Shown: positions 10,546 through 21,116, counted from the stretch's first letter. The stretch is DNA of 64,000 bases from an uncultured Flavobacteriales bacterium (GCA_913062955.1 CAJXZP010000006.1:30792-94791); one strand, 5' to 3'. The notes: generated by a model from the letters alone, not told the origin. Made by a program: numbers and translations.

Positions 10546-12051
10546 TTAGTATCTAGCTCTAATACTGGACTCTAGTTTTCTATTGTAATCATCTGTTAAC
10601 CATTTTAGGTAATTAATGGTACTATTACAAATGCAATAAGAATACTTTTTGATTCGAGCGTTGGTATCATCTTTCAAATAGCGAATAAGAAACAGCGCAT
10701 CAAATAAATCATCTGCGTTTTCAACACATAATTGTGTTTGCTGCTCTACCGAACGTTCTAATGCTACTTTAGGACGTAAACATTCGTGAATTACTTGCTT
10801 GTATTCCTTTTCAATATCAAAATCAATATTTTTAGATTTACTAAAATGCTTTCGAACACTCTCTGGCATTTCGTACATGAAACTTCTTTGAATATCATCA
10901 TCATTCAAAATATTGTTCAAATACTGTAAGGGAGATCTGAAAATTCGTTGCCAATCCAAAGGCGCCCCCCATAAACCAAAACGAGCTACATTATTCCCTA
11001 AATCAATCACTTGAAACTCCTGTACACCAGGAAGAATACGAGACCCCCTACCAATCATTTGATAATATAGGGTTAATGATTTAGTCGCTCTATTTAAAAT
11101 AATGGTTTCTACGGTTGGTTCATCAAATCCCGTAGTTAAAATCCCTACAGAGCTTAATACGGCATTGGGCGTGACCTTAAACCAATGAATAATATCCTTA
11201 CGTTCTTGTCCATTATGCGTATTATCCAAATGTCGAACGTCATAGCCCGCATGTCTGAAGGTCTCTAATACGTGCTTGGAAGTTTGGATTCCATTATTGA
11301 AAATCAAGGTTTTTTTACCTAAAGATTTCTCTTCATAAATGTTCAATAACTTCTCTTGCATAATAAAGTTACCATACAGTCTTTCGGAGGAAGCCACGGT
11401 ATAATCCCCATTTGCTCCAATTTTCAGAGAACTCAAATTCACTTGCAATGTAGTAGTAACAGCATTAGCCAAGTATTTCGCCTTAATCAAACCCGAAATA
11501 GACTCTCCCACAAACAATTCATCATAATTGTCCTTCATAGGAAGTTTCATATTGGAACTCAACGGGGTAGCTGTTACTCCAAGAATAGACGCATGTTCAA
11601 AATACTTAAACAGCTTTCTAAAGGAGTTATAATGGGCCTCATCAATAATCACCAATCCAATGTTATCTACATTGGTTTCGTTATCTCTTAATCGATTATT
11701 TAACGTTTCCACCATAGCCACAAACGACACATACTCCTCTTCAAAAGGAATATGCTTCACCTTGCTATCAATAATCATATTGGAGACGTCAAAATCGTCT
11801 AACATTCTGGATGTCTGTGCACACAGCTCAATACGGTGAGTTAGAATAAGAACCTTCTTTTTCTTTTCCTCAATAAAACGTTTTGCAATTTCCGAGAAAA
11901 TCACCGTTTTCCCACCTCCTGTTGGTAATTGATAGAGTAAATTAAACCCATCCTCCTCATCATTCAGTTTACCAATGATATGATCAATGGCACCCTGTTG
12001 ATATGGATATAATCGTTTTATTGCTTTTTCCTCTAAAACCGTTACCGACAT
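10546..12051 (-). CDS. DEAD/DEAH-box (SF2) helicase, Type III res/RadD-like
   Basis: YQLPTGGGKTVIFSEI (Walker A), IIDEAHYNS, ILTTGFDEPTVETIILNRATKSLTLYYQMIGRGSR. Confidence 0.88.
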   Translation of the reverse strand: MSVTVLEEKAIKRLYPYQQGAIDHIIGKLNDEEDGFNLLYQLPTGGGKTVIFSEIAKRFIEEKKKKVLILTHRIELCAQTSRMLDDFDVSNMIIDSKVKHIPFEEEYVSFVAMVETLNNRLRDNETNVDNIGLVIIDEAHYNSFRKLFKYFEHASILGVTATPLSSNMKLPMKDNYDELFVGESISGLIKAKYLANAVTTTLQVNLSSLKIGANGDYTVASSERLYGNFIMQEKLLNIYEEKSLGKKTLIFNNGIQTSKHVLETFRHAGYDVRHLDNTHNGQERKDIIHWFKVTPNAVLSSVGILTTGFDEPTVETIILNRATKSLTLYYQMIGRGSRILPGVQEFQVIDLGNNVARFGLWGAPLDWQRIFRSPLQYLNNILNDDDIQRSFMYEMPESVRKHFSKSKNIDFDIEKEYKQVIHECLRPKVALERSVEQQTQLCVENADDLFDALFLIRYLKDDTNARIKKYSYCICNSTINYLKWLTDDYNRKLESSIRARY

Positions 12052-12265
12052 ACTTAAAATTTTCTACGAATAAAAGGTGGCAAAGGTAAGGAATCTATTA
12101 AGTTTTTTAATAAAACTATTCAATGTTTTAAACAGTTTGGTTAACATTAACATTTTTTTCGTTCTGGACCGTTTAAACATTCTGATACTCAAAAAAATGG
12201 GGGGCAACAAAAATCTAAAGATTTGTGGTTTAAACCGCCATAATCCTTCAAAACCCTTGCAATAA

Positions 12266-12281
12266 TCAGTTGGCCAACTGA
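12266..12281. promoter_or_regulatory. Perfect 16-bp palindrome upstream of tnaA (candidate operator)
   Basis: TCAGTTGG|CCAACTGA. Confidence 0.5.
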
Positions 12282-12314
12282 CCTAAATCATAAAAAGCCT
12301 CCTACTTCCCTATT

Positions 12315-12322
12315 TATATTTG
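12315..12322 (+). promoter_or_regulatory. Bacteroidota-type -7 element of tnaA
   Basis: TATATTTG matches TAnnTTTG, 13 nt before the ATG. Confidence 0.5.
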
Positions 12323-12335
12323 GTGCAAAAAAAAG

Positions 12336-13715
12336 ATGACCATCAAAACTATTATCGAGCCATTTAAAATAAAAATGGTAGAACCCATACGTATGAGTTC
12401 TGAAGAAGAAAGAATGGAATATTTAGAAATAGCCCGAAACAACCCGTTTCTGTTACATTCCGAAAATGTTATTATTGATTTGCTCACCGATAGCGGCACT
12501 TCGGCTATGAGCGCCAAACAATGGGCTGGAGTAATGGAAGGGGACGAATCTTATGCGGGCTCACGCTCTTGGTTAAAAATGGAAGCCGAAATTAGAGAAC
12601 AAACCGGTTGTGAATATATTCTACCAACTCATCAGGGTAGAGCTGGAGAACGTATTTTATATGGCCATTTAGGAGGTGCAGGTACCATTTTTATCAGTAA
12701 CACCCATTTTGATACTACACGAGCAAATATTGAATTTTCCGGATCTAGCGCTATTGACATTCCTATAGCAGAGGGTAAAGAACCGTCTTTAGAATATCCA
12801 TTTAAAGGAAATATGGATACGGAAAAGTTGGAAGAATTAATTACCCACCACATGCCTCAAAATATTGGGGCTGTCATATTGACCGTCACCAATAATAGTG
12901 GTGGTGGACAGCCGGTGAGTATGGCCAACGCCAAAGCGGTAGGTGAAATATGTAAAAAGCACGATGTTCTTTTTATAATGGATTCCTGTAGAATTGCTGA
13001 AAACGCCTATTTTATTAAACATAGGGAGAAAGAATTTGAAAACCATACCTATAAGGATATTGCCAAAGAAATGTACCGTTTAACGGATGGAGCCGTTATG
13101 AGTTTAAAAAAAGATGGCTTGGTCAACATGGGTGGTTTTATAGCTTTAAAAGACCCCGAACTTGCAGAAGCATGCAAAAACCTACTCATCATTACCGAAG
13201 GGTTTGCCACTTACGGTGGACTATCTGGAAGAGATATGGAAGCCATAGCCCAAGGTTTAAAAGAAGTATTCAGACCCGACTATTTAAGGTACCGAATAAA
13301 AAGCACGGGTTTTTTAGGCGATAATTTACATAAAATGGGCGTTCCTATTATGCGCCCCACAGGAGGACATGCTGTTTATATTGACGCCAAGGCCTTTTAC
13401 TCACATCTCCCGGTAGATCAATACCCCGGGCAGGCATTAGTACTTGATTTATATAAAAAGGGAGGGATCAGAGCCGTAGAAATTGGGTCTGTTATGTTTG
13501 GCACCTACGATGCGAACGGAAAATTAATACCCTCCCCAATGGAATTGGTTCGATTAGCTATGCCCAGACGAGTATATACCCAAAGTCATGTGGAATATAT
13601 ACTGGAGGTGTTCCAAGAGCTCATCCGCGAAAAAGACAACGCCAAAGGGGTTCGGATTGTAAAAGAACCCAAATTCTTAAGACATTTCACGGCACATTTT
13701 GAAGTCATGGGATAA
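12336..13715 (+). CDS. tnaA: Tryptophanase (tryptophan indole-lyase)
   Basis: Beta-eliminating lyase family throughout: IDLLTDSGTSAMSAKQWAGVMEGDESYAGSRS, PTHQGRAGE, FATYGGLSGRDMEA, GIRAVEIGSVMFG, PRRVYTQSH; closer to TnaA than to tyrosine phenol-lyase by GIRAVEIGS. Confidence 0.85.
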   Translation: MTIKTIIEPFKIKMVEPIRMSSEEERMEYLEIARNNPFLLHSENVIIDLLTDSGTSAMSAKQWAGVMEGDESYAGSRSWLKMEAEIREQTGCEYILPTHQGRAGERILYGHLGGAGTIFISNTHFDTTRANIEFSGSSAIDIPIAEGKEPSLEYPFKGNMDTEKLEELITHHMPQNIGAVILTVTNNSGGGQPVSMANAKAVGEICKKHDVLFIMDSCRIAENAYFIKHREKEFENHTYKDIAKEMYRLTDGAVMSLKKDGLVNMGGFIALKDPELAEACKNLLIITEGFATYGGLSGRDMEAIAQGLKEVFRPDYLRYRIKSTGFLGDNLHKMGVPIMRPTGGHAVYIDAKAFYSHLPVDQYPGQALVLDLYKKGGIRAVEIGSVMFGTYDANGKLIPSPMELVRLAMPRRVYTQSHVEYILEVFQELIREKDNAKGVRIVKEPKFLRHFTAHFEVMG

Positions 13716-13871
13716 TTTGTACTCAAAATGAAACTTTCTGTTCCAAATTACGTTTGATTAGGAGTAAAGGAGAAAGCGATTTCCCCTACGCCACCACAGA
13801 AGTTCATTAATGAACTACAAATCAACACGTATTTCAAAGCTTATCCATTTAGGATGCGCTTTTTTTAAAAC

Positions 13872-13907
13872 AAAAAAAAGCCAAGGAATGCTATTCCTTG
13901 GCTTTTT
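13872..13907. terminator. Bidirectional intrinsic terminator between tnaA and recQ
   Basis: AAAAAGCCAAGGAAT-GCT-ATTCCTTGGCTTTTT. Confidence 0.9.
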
Positions 13908-13926
13908 AAAACTCTAATTTATTTCC

Positions 13927-16113
13927 TTACAAGGCGTAATTCGACATAAATTTAATTCGCATTAACCTAATTTCTTCGAGTGTATAATCATCCTCACCCA
14001 GTTCAGCCAGAGCATCTTCTACCGAATCTGATTCTGCTTCTAGAAAATACTCAATAATCTCCTCTTGGTAATCTTCGTCTAAAACATCGTCCAGATAATA
14101 GTCAATATTTACCTTGGTACCGGATGCCACAATATTTTCCAGTTCAATAATGAATTCATCATCCGTTAACGAACGTGTTTTAGCTAAATCACGTAAAGGA
14201 ATTTTTTTATCAATACCTTGGATAATGGCAATTTTCGCAGCCGACTTATTGGCTATTTGTTTAATAACAACATCCTCAGGTCTATCAATTTCCTTTTCCT
14301 TTACATAAGCTTCAATTAACTCAATAAAGGGACGACCAAACTTCCTGGCTTTACCTTGACCTACTCCAATAATATTGTGCAACTCTTCCATGGTCATTGG
14401 ATATTGAGTGGCCATATCTTGAAGGGAAGGATCTTGGAAAATCACAAACGGGGGGAGTTTCTTTTGTTTCCCCATTTTCTTACGTAAGTCTTTCAACCTC
14501 GCAAACAGCTCTTGGTCACCTGCAGCAACACCTTTAGATACTACAGAGCCTCCTCCTTTCATTAACTCACTGTAATCGTGATCTACAATGAACAAAAACG
14601 AATAGGGCTTTTCAATATAATCGTTTCCTTTATCCGTTACATAAAGAGTCCCATACTCTTCAATTTTTTTACCGATAAAATTATTTACATAAGCTTGACG
14701 GATGGCTGCCATCCAAAATTTTTCGGACTTATCCTTACCACTAGCAAAATGTTTATTTTTTACTAAACGGTTGGCTTTAATCGTTGGACTTTCCGTCCCA
14801 ATTAATACCTCTACAATTTGCTTGGTTTTAAATTGCCCTTTTAAATCGGATACCACTTGCAACAAGTGTTGCAATTCTTTTTGACCTTCCACCCGTTCTT
14901 TCGGGTTGGTAATATTATCATCTAGCTGCTCTTTTCCTGCTTTGGTTTCATCCCAGTCTTCACCGAAATAGTGCAACAAGAATTTACGTCTAGACATAGC
15001 AGTTTCCGCATAAGAAACAACTTCATACAACAATTGTTTACCTACCTCTTGCTCGGCCACAGGTTTCCCTGCCATGAATTTTTCGAGCTTTTCAATATCT
15101 TTATAATCGTAATAAGCAATACATCTACCTTCACCCCCATCACGTCCCGCTCTACCGGTTTCTTGATAATAACCTTCTAAACTTTTTGGAATGTCATAAT
15201 GCATGACAAAACGAACATCTGGTTTATCGATCCCCATTCCAAAAGCAATGGTAGCTACAATAATATCCACATCTTCCATCAGGAACATATCTTGATATCT
15301 GGCTCTTCGAGAAGCTTCCATCCCCGCATGATAAGGAAGAGCTGAAATACCATTCACCTGTAAGGTTTCTGCTACTTCTTCTACTTTCTTCCGACTCAAG
15401 CAATAGATAATTCCAGATTTTCCTAGATTCTCCTTTATATACTTGATGATTTGCTTTTCGGGCTGAATTTTTGGAAGTACTTCGTAATATAAATTGGGAC
15501 GATTAAAGGAAGCTTTGTAAATATCAGCTCCGGTCATTCCCAAATTCTTTTGAATATCGATTTGAACCTTCGGGGTCGCGGTAGCTGTTAAAGCCATAAT
15601 TGGAATAGTATCATCAATCTGCTTGATCATTTCCCTAATTCTACGATATTCTGGACGGAAGTCATGCCCCCACTCCGAAATACAATGCGCTTCATCCACC
15701 GCAACAAATGAGATTTTGAGCGACTTAAAGAAATCTACATTATCTTGTTTATTCAAAGACTCCGGAGCGACAAATAAAATTTTTGTCACACCCGACACTA
15801 AATCTTCTTTCACTCGTTTGGCATCCCCCCTACTTAAGGATGAATTTAGGTAATGTGCCACACTATCATTGGTCACAAACCCTCTTAATGCATCCACTTG
15901 ATTTTTCATCAATGCAATAAGTGGCGAAATAATGATGGCCGTTCCTTCCTGAATAAGAGCAGGTAATTGATACGTCAATGATTTCCCCCCACCGGTGGGC
16001 ATAATCACAAAGGTATCATTGCCTTTTAACACGCTCTGAATAATTTGCTCTTGATCTCCTTTAAAATGGTTAAAACCAAAATATTTCTTTAATGGTATCT
16101 TTAAATCTTCCAT
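13927..16113 (-). CDS. recQ: ATP-dependent DNA helicase RecQ
   Basis: VIMPTGGGKSLTYQLPAL, VDEAHCISEWGHDFRPEYRRI, GYYQETGRAGRDG, HRDC-like C-terminal region. Confidence 0.95.
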   Translation of the reverse strand: MEDLKIPLKKYFGFNHFKGDQEQIIQSVLKGNDTFVIMPTGGGKSLTYQLPALIQEGTAIIISPLIALMKNQVDALRGFVTNDSVAHYLNSSLSRGDAKRVKEDLVSGVTKILFVAPESLNKQDNVDFFKSLKISFVAVDEAHCISEWGHDFRPEYRRIREMIKQIDDTIPIMALTATATPKVQIDIQKNLGMTGADIYKASFNRPNLYYEVLPKIQPEKQIIKYIKENLGKSGIIYCLSRKKVEEVAETLQVNGISALPYHAGMEASRRARYQDMFLMEDVDIIVATIAFGMGIDKPDVRFVMHYDIPKSLEGYYQETGRAGRDGGEGRCIAYYDYKDIEKLEKFMAGKPVAEQEVGKQLLYEVVSYAETAMSRRKFLLHYFGEDWDETKAGKEQLDDNITNPKERVEGQKELQHLLQVVSDLKGQFKTKQIVEVLIGTESPTIKANRLVKNKHFASGKDKSEKFWMAAIRQAYVNNFIGKKIEEYGTLYVTDKGNDYIEKPYSFLFIVDHDYSELMKGGGSVVSKGVAAGDQELFARLKDLRKKMGKQKKLPPFVIFQDPSLQDMATQYPMTMEELHNIIGVGQGKARKFGRPFIELIEAYVKEKEIDRPEDVVIKQIANKSAAKIAIIQGIDKKIPLRDLAKTRSLTDDEFIIELENIVASGTKVNIDYYLDDVLDEDYQEEIIEYFLEAESDSVEDALAELGEDDYTLEEIRLMRIKFMSNYAL

Positions 16114-16223
16114 TACTAAACATTTAAATAGCGATTCGCTACACTTTTAAGTATTAATAACTTAACACCCTATTCCCTAATAATTACTAAAAATACGTAA
16201 TTTTAATAAGAAAGTTCCCTTCA

Positions 16224-18602
16224 TCATGCCCTTACCAAAAATCTATTACATGCCTTGGTAAATTCATCGATCATCACCGGCTTCATTAAAAATTCGGTAA
16301 ATCCACGTAAGAGTGTATCTTCCTTATCTTTTTGTCCCGAATAAGCAGTAATCGCAATAATGGGCACTTTACTATCTATTTTACGTATTTCATCTGTTGC
16401 CTTAAACCCGTCAACAATGGGCATTTTTAAATCCATCAGTATCAAATCGATACCTCTGTTTTCTTTAAACATTTCTATTGCCTCTGCTCCATTTCTAACA
16501 TTCAATATTTCAACGGAATGACCTAACCCTTTAACTAGAAATTCCAGAAGAATAAAATTAACTTCTTCATCTTCGGCAATTAGTATTTGAAATCTGGGCT
16601 CACTCCCCTTATTCTTTATCTTTTCCTCTGTGGGCGAATGTACTGGTTCGTAGGGTAATTTCATAGTAAATTTTGAACCAGAATGTTCATTTGATGTAAC
16701 TATAATTTCACCACCCAACAATTCGGTGTTTTCTTTAGCAATTGAAAGCCCTAAACCCAGACCTCCATACACCCCCTTATCTGTACTTTCTACTTGAGAA
16801 AATCGATCGAATATAATTTTTAAATTCTTCTCAGGAATCCCTATACCCGAATCTTTCACCCAGATTTCAAGATCTTTCTCATTTAGCGCATATCCCAATT
16901 CAATTTCACCTACGTGAGTAAATTTAACCGCATTTTCAACCAAGTTATTTAATACCTTCTGGAGTTTTAATTTATCTGTAAAAATTTCACTTTCTAAATC
17001 GGACAGCCCTTTACTTAATTGCAATGAAATTTTCTTTTCCTTCGTTTTCAATTCAAAAATGGAAAAGATTTCAAGTAACACGGTATTTAAAACCACTTCC
17101 TCTTTATGCACCTTTACTTGGCGGGTTTCCAATTTGGAAATTTCAATAATGTCATCAATTACACGCAATAACTGATCGCTGCTACTTTGAATAATATTAG
17201 AAAAGTAATGCCGTTGATCATCCGATAAATCCGGATCATTCAAAAATTGTGTAAATCCAACAATACCATTCAATGGTGTTCGAATTTCATGCGACATATT
17301 ATTAAGAAACTGCGTTTTTAATCGATTACTTTCCTCTGCTTTGTTCTTTTGTTTAATCAGTTCCTCTTCTACCTTTTTACGTTCCGTAATATCTCTAACA
17401 GCAACTACTCGAAGAACCTCATTTTCATATACAATACTACGGGCTTCCAATTCTAATGGAACTATGGTTCCATCTTTCTTCATAGCCTTTATTTCGTACG
17501 GCAAAGGGTTCTTCTTTTTTACATTTTGATAAATTAATTTTTGATATTCAGGTAATGCGATTTTATCAATAACATTTTCACCTACAATTTCGTTTCTATC
17601 GTATTGTACCAAATCCAAATACGCCTGGTTGGCCTCTTTTATGATCCCTTTATCATGTATAATTATACCTTCCATCGTTAAACTGGAAAATTTTTTAAAT
17701 CGAGCTTCACTCACTTTCAGGTTGGTTAGTACCTGCGACCTTACAATACTTTGCTCTAAATTAACTACCGCAGCTTTCAAAAATTCCAATTCCGAATTGG
17801 TCCACGTTCTTTCGTGTAATCGGTTATCAAAACCTACAAAACCAAAAAACTCTTGTTTAATCATTATTGGAATAAGCAAAATGGCCTGAATATTAAAGGC
17901 CTTAAAAAATGCCTTTTCTCGCTCTTGAAAAGAAGATACCCTTAAATTAATGGCTTCCCCTCTTTTCATAGTTTCCACATAATTGGGATCGAAGTTTTGA
18001 ATATCCAATTTTGTTAAACCTGGTAATTCCTTGGCATTCTTAATAAAAACGGACCGGCCCCATTCCGCAATTTTAGAGGAATACAAATGACCATTTTCAT
18101 CTTCAGAATTTAAAAATATATAGGTATGGTGGGAATTAGCAGCTTCTCCCACGAGTTTCACAAACTCTGTATAGGGAACATCTTCCTCCAACTCCGACAA
18201 TAAAGAGGACAACTTATGTAACGTGAATAAGTAATTTTCATGTTTAGAGATATCCTCCCCAATATAAATCACCCCTCTTTCCGTGGTTGTTTTATGCCAA
18301 GCTATTTTTTTATTTTTTACAAACTGATTTTCAACATCCTTGGCTCCCCCTATTACCTTAGGTGAAAATTCTGAAATTAGATCCCCATCGAAGGATTGCA
18401 CTTTAAAACAGTCCCCCCATTTCTTACCTATTAAGTGTGTTTTACCTTTTCCTGTTATCTCACACGTAGTTTTATTGACCTCTAATATTAGATTATTAGG
18501 GTCCAAATGCACATACATTTTACCGAGTATATCGAGTACATCAATATTTTGGAAAGAAGCCATAATTAAAATTTCAGAGGTAAATAACCGGAATAAAATC
18601 AA
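16224..18602 (-). CDS. Hybrid sensor histidine kinase (PAS-GAF-PAS-HisKA-HATPase-REC); start may be the internal Met at about 18563
   Basis: FLNNMSHEIRTPLNGIVGF (H-box), GSGIGIPEKN-like G-box (VKDSGIGIPEKNLKIIFDRF), REC LILMDLKMPIVDG. Confidence 0.93.
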   Translation of the reverse strand: MILFRLFTSEILIMASFQNIDVLDILGKMYVHLDPNNLILEVNKTTCEITGKGKTHLIGKKWGDCFKVQSFDGDLISEFSPKVIGGAKDVENQFVKNKKIAWHKTTTERGVIYIGEDISKHENYLFTLHKLSSLLSELEEDVPYTEFVKLVGEAANSHHTYIFLNSEDENGHLYSSKIAEWGRSVFIKNAKELPGLTKLDIQNFDPNYVETMKRGEAINLRVSSFQEREKAFFKAFNIQAILLIPIMIKQEFFGFVGFDNRLHERTWTNSELEFLKAAVVNLEQSIVRSQVLTNLKVSEARFKKFSSLTMEGIIIHDKGIIKEANQAYLDLVQYDRNEIVGENVIDKIALPEYQKLIYQNVKKKNPLPYEIKAMKKDGTIVPLELEARSIVYENEVLRVVAVRDITERKKVEEELIKQKNKAEESNRLKTQFLNNMSHEIRTPLNGIVGFTQFLNDPDLSDDQRHYFSNIIQSSSDQLLRVIDDIIEISKLETRQVKVHKEEVVLNTVLLEIFSIFELKTKEKKISLQLSKGLSDLESEIFTDKLKLQKVLNNLVENAVKFTHVGEIELGYALNEKDLEIWVKDSGIGIPEKNLKIIFDRFSQVESTDKGVYGGLGLGLSIAKENTELLGGEIIVTSNEHSGSKFTMKLPYEPVHSPTEEKIKNKGSEPRFQILIAEDEEVNFILLEFLVKGLGHSVEILNVRNGAEAIEMFKENRGIDLILMDLKMPIVDGFKATDEIRKIDSKVPIIAITAYSGQKDKEDTLLRGFTEFLMKPVMIDEFTKACNRFLVRA

Positions 18603-18734
18603 ATCTACGTTATTAAACTACGATGGTACAACAGTTTATAGGTCAAAATGATTCAATATTAATTAATTCATTGGGTCTCGCCCACTTTACCTCAAAATCT
18701 ATTCTCCAAATAATGAAGTCTAGGATTAGTTGTT

Positions 18735-18742
18735 TACTTTTG
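18735..18742 (+). promoter_or_regulatory. -7 promoter element
   Basis: TACTTTTG (TAnnTTTG) 16 nt before the DUF6580 ATG. Confidence 0.45.
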
Positions 18743-18758
18743 CCAAAACGATATTATT

Positions 18759-19322
18759 ATGCTTTCAAAGATGAATCCCAAGATTTCAATTATCTTTATT
18801 ACTGTGTTTGCCGTGGCTATGTCACGCTTAATTCCTCATTGGCCAAATGTAACCGCGGTTGCTGCCATTGCTATTTTTGGAGGAGCTACCTTAAGGAATT
18901 CTTTCGCGGCCGTTTTGGTTCCTATTTCTGCCATCTTTCTTAGTGATCTAATTATTAACAATACTTTTTACAGCGCGTATTACGAAGGCTTTGTTTTATT
19001 TGGTGATTCTGCCGGTTGGATTTATGGAGCGTTTATCTTAATGACCGTTTTGGCTCATTTTAGTATTAAATCTTTTAAAGTAGCCGCTATCATTTCAACG
19101 ACTGTTTTAAGTACGTTGTTATTTTTCTTTTTGACAAATACAGGGGCTTGGTTAAGTTCTCCATTTTATGTAAAAGATGCAAGTGGCCTATTATTGGCTT
19201 ATGAAGCGGGTTTACCGTTTTTATTAAATAGTCTTTTAGGTAACTTATTCTTTGTAGGTGTATTCTTTTATGGATACTCTTTCGTGACTGAAAAAAAGGC
19301 ACAATGGCTTTTAGCTAAATAA
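18759..19322 (+). CDS. Integral membrane protein, DUF6580-like
   Basis: Multiple TM segments; MSRLIPHWPNVTAVAAIAIFGGATLRN...PFLLNSLLGNLFFVGVFFYGYSF. Confidence 0.7.
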   Translation: MLSKMNPKISIIFITVFAVAMSRLIPHWPNVTAVAAIAIFGGATLRNSFAAVLVPISAIFLSDLIINNTFYSAYYEGFVLFGDSAGWIYGAFILMTVLAHFSIKSFKVAAIISTTVLSTLLFFFLTNTGAWLSSPFYVKDASGLLLAYEAGLPFLLNSLLGNLFFVGVFFYGYSFVTEKKAQWLLAK

Positions 19323-19344
19323 AATTTACCATTCATTTTATAGG

Positions 19345-19373
19345 AAGCCTTCACACCAGTGAAGGCTTTTTTT
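19345..19373 (+). terminator. Intrinsic terminator
   Basis: AAGCCTTCAC-ACCA-GTGAAGGCTT followed by T-tract. Confidence 0.9.
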
Positions 19374-19484
19374 ATGCTGTGTTTTTCTTGGAGCCCCCCC
19401 CCTTCAAACCCGTAATCATCACGGGCTATGGCTTCCACAAGGAACAATGAATAATTCGTAGGAGATTTGTGAAAAAAATAGAAT

Positions 19485-19797
19485 GGGAATGCAAAATGTA
19501 GCTTGACCTTTTTCTTCCAATGAATTGGATTAGAATTGCTTTATGACACGCATTTTCCCAATTACATATCATAGCATTAAAAAGCCACTAACTCTTATTA
19601 ATGGCTCTAATTTCTTACTTATTCTTTATAAAACAGTTGCCATAAAGATTTTCTAATTCTGTTTTACAAACAGAATAGAAAACTATAATACTTCGACAGG
19701 CTCAGCACAAGTATGACAACTTGCTTCTTGTTTTTTCATAGCAAAATCAGAGGTCACTGAGCGGTAGCCGAAGTGTCATTTGGCAAGCTGCTGGGAC
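19485..19797 (-). repeat. Rhs-associated repeat copy A (full length)
   Basis: Shares gggaatgcaaaatgtagcttg, ttttcccaattacatatcatagcattaaaaagccactaactct, acagttgccataaagattttctaat and cttcgacaggctcagcacaagtatga with copies B and/or C. Confidence 0.92.
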
Positions 19798-19836
19798 TTA
19801 TTTTTTATTTATCATTTGGCAATGTGCCTGGGGTAT

Positions 19837-20340
19837 TTACAAACTAACTTTAGTCAGTTTAATAAGTTTTGATTTTTCTATATTTAATAAGTAATAGTTG
19901 TGAAAATTATAATTGAAATCTGATTGATTAAAGACAATTTTTGAATAAATCCCTGAAATGTAAAATCCTTCCTTTTTCTCTTTTAGTTCTAATAAAAATG
20001 TTTTAATCCATTTTTTTCTTTCAGTATCGTTTTTTGATATGCTAAAAGATGAATTTAATTCATAAATTAGACTCTTAAAAATATCTGAATCAACATTCAT
20101 TAATTCCCATTTATAAGATTGCCTATCTACTTCCAGTTTAATCTTGAAGTTAGGTAATTCAACTAAATCATCTAAAGAGGGTGTTTTATTTTCAATAATG
20201 AAAATTTCAGTTTTATAAACACCACAATAAAAACTATTAACTTTATTAAGTTCAAAATCATTTGGCAAAATGCTCTCATTTTTACAACCCAAAAAAAAGA
20301 TTATCAAATTAAGTAAAATCAAGACTTTATTTTTTTTCAT
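19837..20340 (-). CDS. Small lipoprotein, candidate orphan immunity protein
   Basis: Lipobox-like N-terminus MKKNKVLILLNLIIFFLGCKNE; located in the Rhs-CT cassette array between repeats A and B. Confidence 0.5.
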   Translation of the reverse strand: MKKNKVLILLNLIIFFLGCKNESILPNDFELNKVNSFYCGVYKTEIFIIENKTPSLDDLVELPNFKIKLEVDRQSYKWELMNVDSDIFKSLIYELNSSFSISKNDTERKKWIKTFLLELKEKKEGFYISGIYSKIVFNQSDFNYNFHNYYLLNIEKSKLIKLTKVSL

Positions 20341-20362
20341 TTGAATTTATTTTTAATGTATA

Positions 20363-20630
20363 GGGAATGCAAAATGTAGCTTGTCTATTTTTCCCTGTGA
20401 ATTGGACTAGAATTGCTTTATGACAAGCATTTTCCCAATTACATATCATAGCATTAAAAAGCCACTAACTCTCAATTAGTCGCTCAATTTTTTTTCTAAT
20501 ACAGTTGCCATAAAGATTTTCTAATCCTGTTTTGCAAACAGGATTGAAAAACTATAATACTTCGACAGGCTCAGCACAAGTATGACCAACTTGCATCTTA
20601 CTTATATTCAGACGGCAAGTTGCGGGACTG
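20363..20630 (-). repeat. Rhs-associated repeat copy B
   Basis: Near-identical to copy A over most of its length. Confidence 0.92.
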
Positions 20631-20643
20631 CTGAATTCCCAGT

Positions 20644-21072
20644 TTAATATTCTAAATATTCAATTGATAATTCGGCATTAGTACCTAGTTCATATATTTT
20701 TATTGACTCATGGATTTCTTGTTCCATAATTTGGGGGTTGCTTCCTATATTGTTTAGAAATAAATATACTCCTTTTTGGTCATCGATGGAAAAAATTGAT
20801 TTATTTACTTTCTTGCTTTTGAATTTTTCGAATATATATTCAAATTCATCATTCTTTTTTCCACTAAAAGCATAAACAATAGCCATGTCATTTTTCTTGA
20901 AAAAGAAACCATGCTTTTCAAAATGTCTAGCTGGCATAACTTGAAATAACATTTGATCATCAATGGATAAGTTGATATGTAGGTTTTTAGCTCCTTTATC
21001 AAAGCATCTGTTAATAGCTTCTGATATTGGTAGTTTATGAAGTGGTTTATTTCTTTTAAATAGGTTAAACAT
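20644..21072 (-). CDS. Hypothetical cytosolic protein, candidate orphan immunity protein
   Basis: 142 aa ORF flanked by repeats B and C, same strand as the Rhs tip. Confidence 0.5.
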   Translation of the reverse strand: MFNLFKRNKPLHKLPISEAINRCFDKGAKNLHINLSIDDQMLFQVMPARHFEKHGFFFKKNDMAIVYAFSGKKNDEFEYIFEKFKSKKVNKSIFSIDDQKGVYLFLNNIGSNPQIMEQEIHESIKIYELGTNAELSIEYLEY

Positions 21073-21116
21073 ATTAATTTTTTAATTCCAATTAAATATA
21101 TGTAATGTATTCTAAC

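Noticed and set aside
13802-13815. Perfect palindrome GTTCATTAATGAAC between tnaA and recQ
   Set aside because: AT-rich 14-mer in a convergent intergenic region next to a strong terminator; no promoter context to support an operator role
19394-19402. C9 homopolymer as a phase-variable tract
   Set aside because: Lies in noncoding sequence downstream of the last cassette, not within a gene or clear promoter spacer
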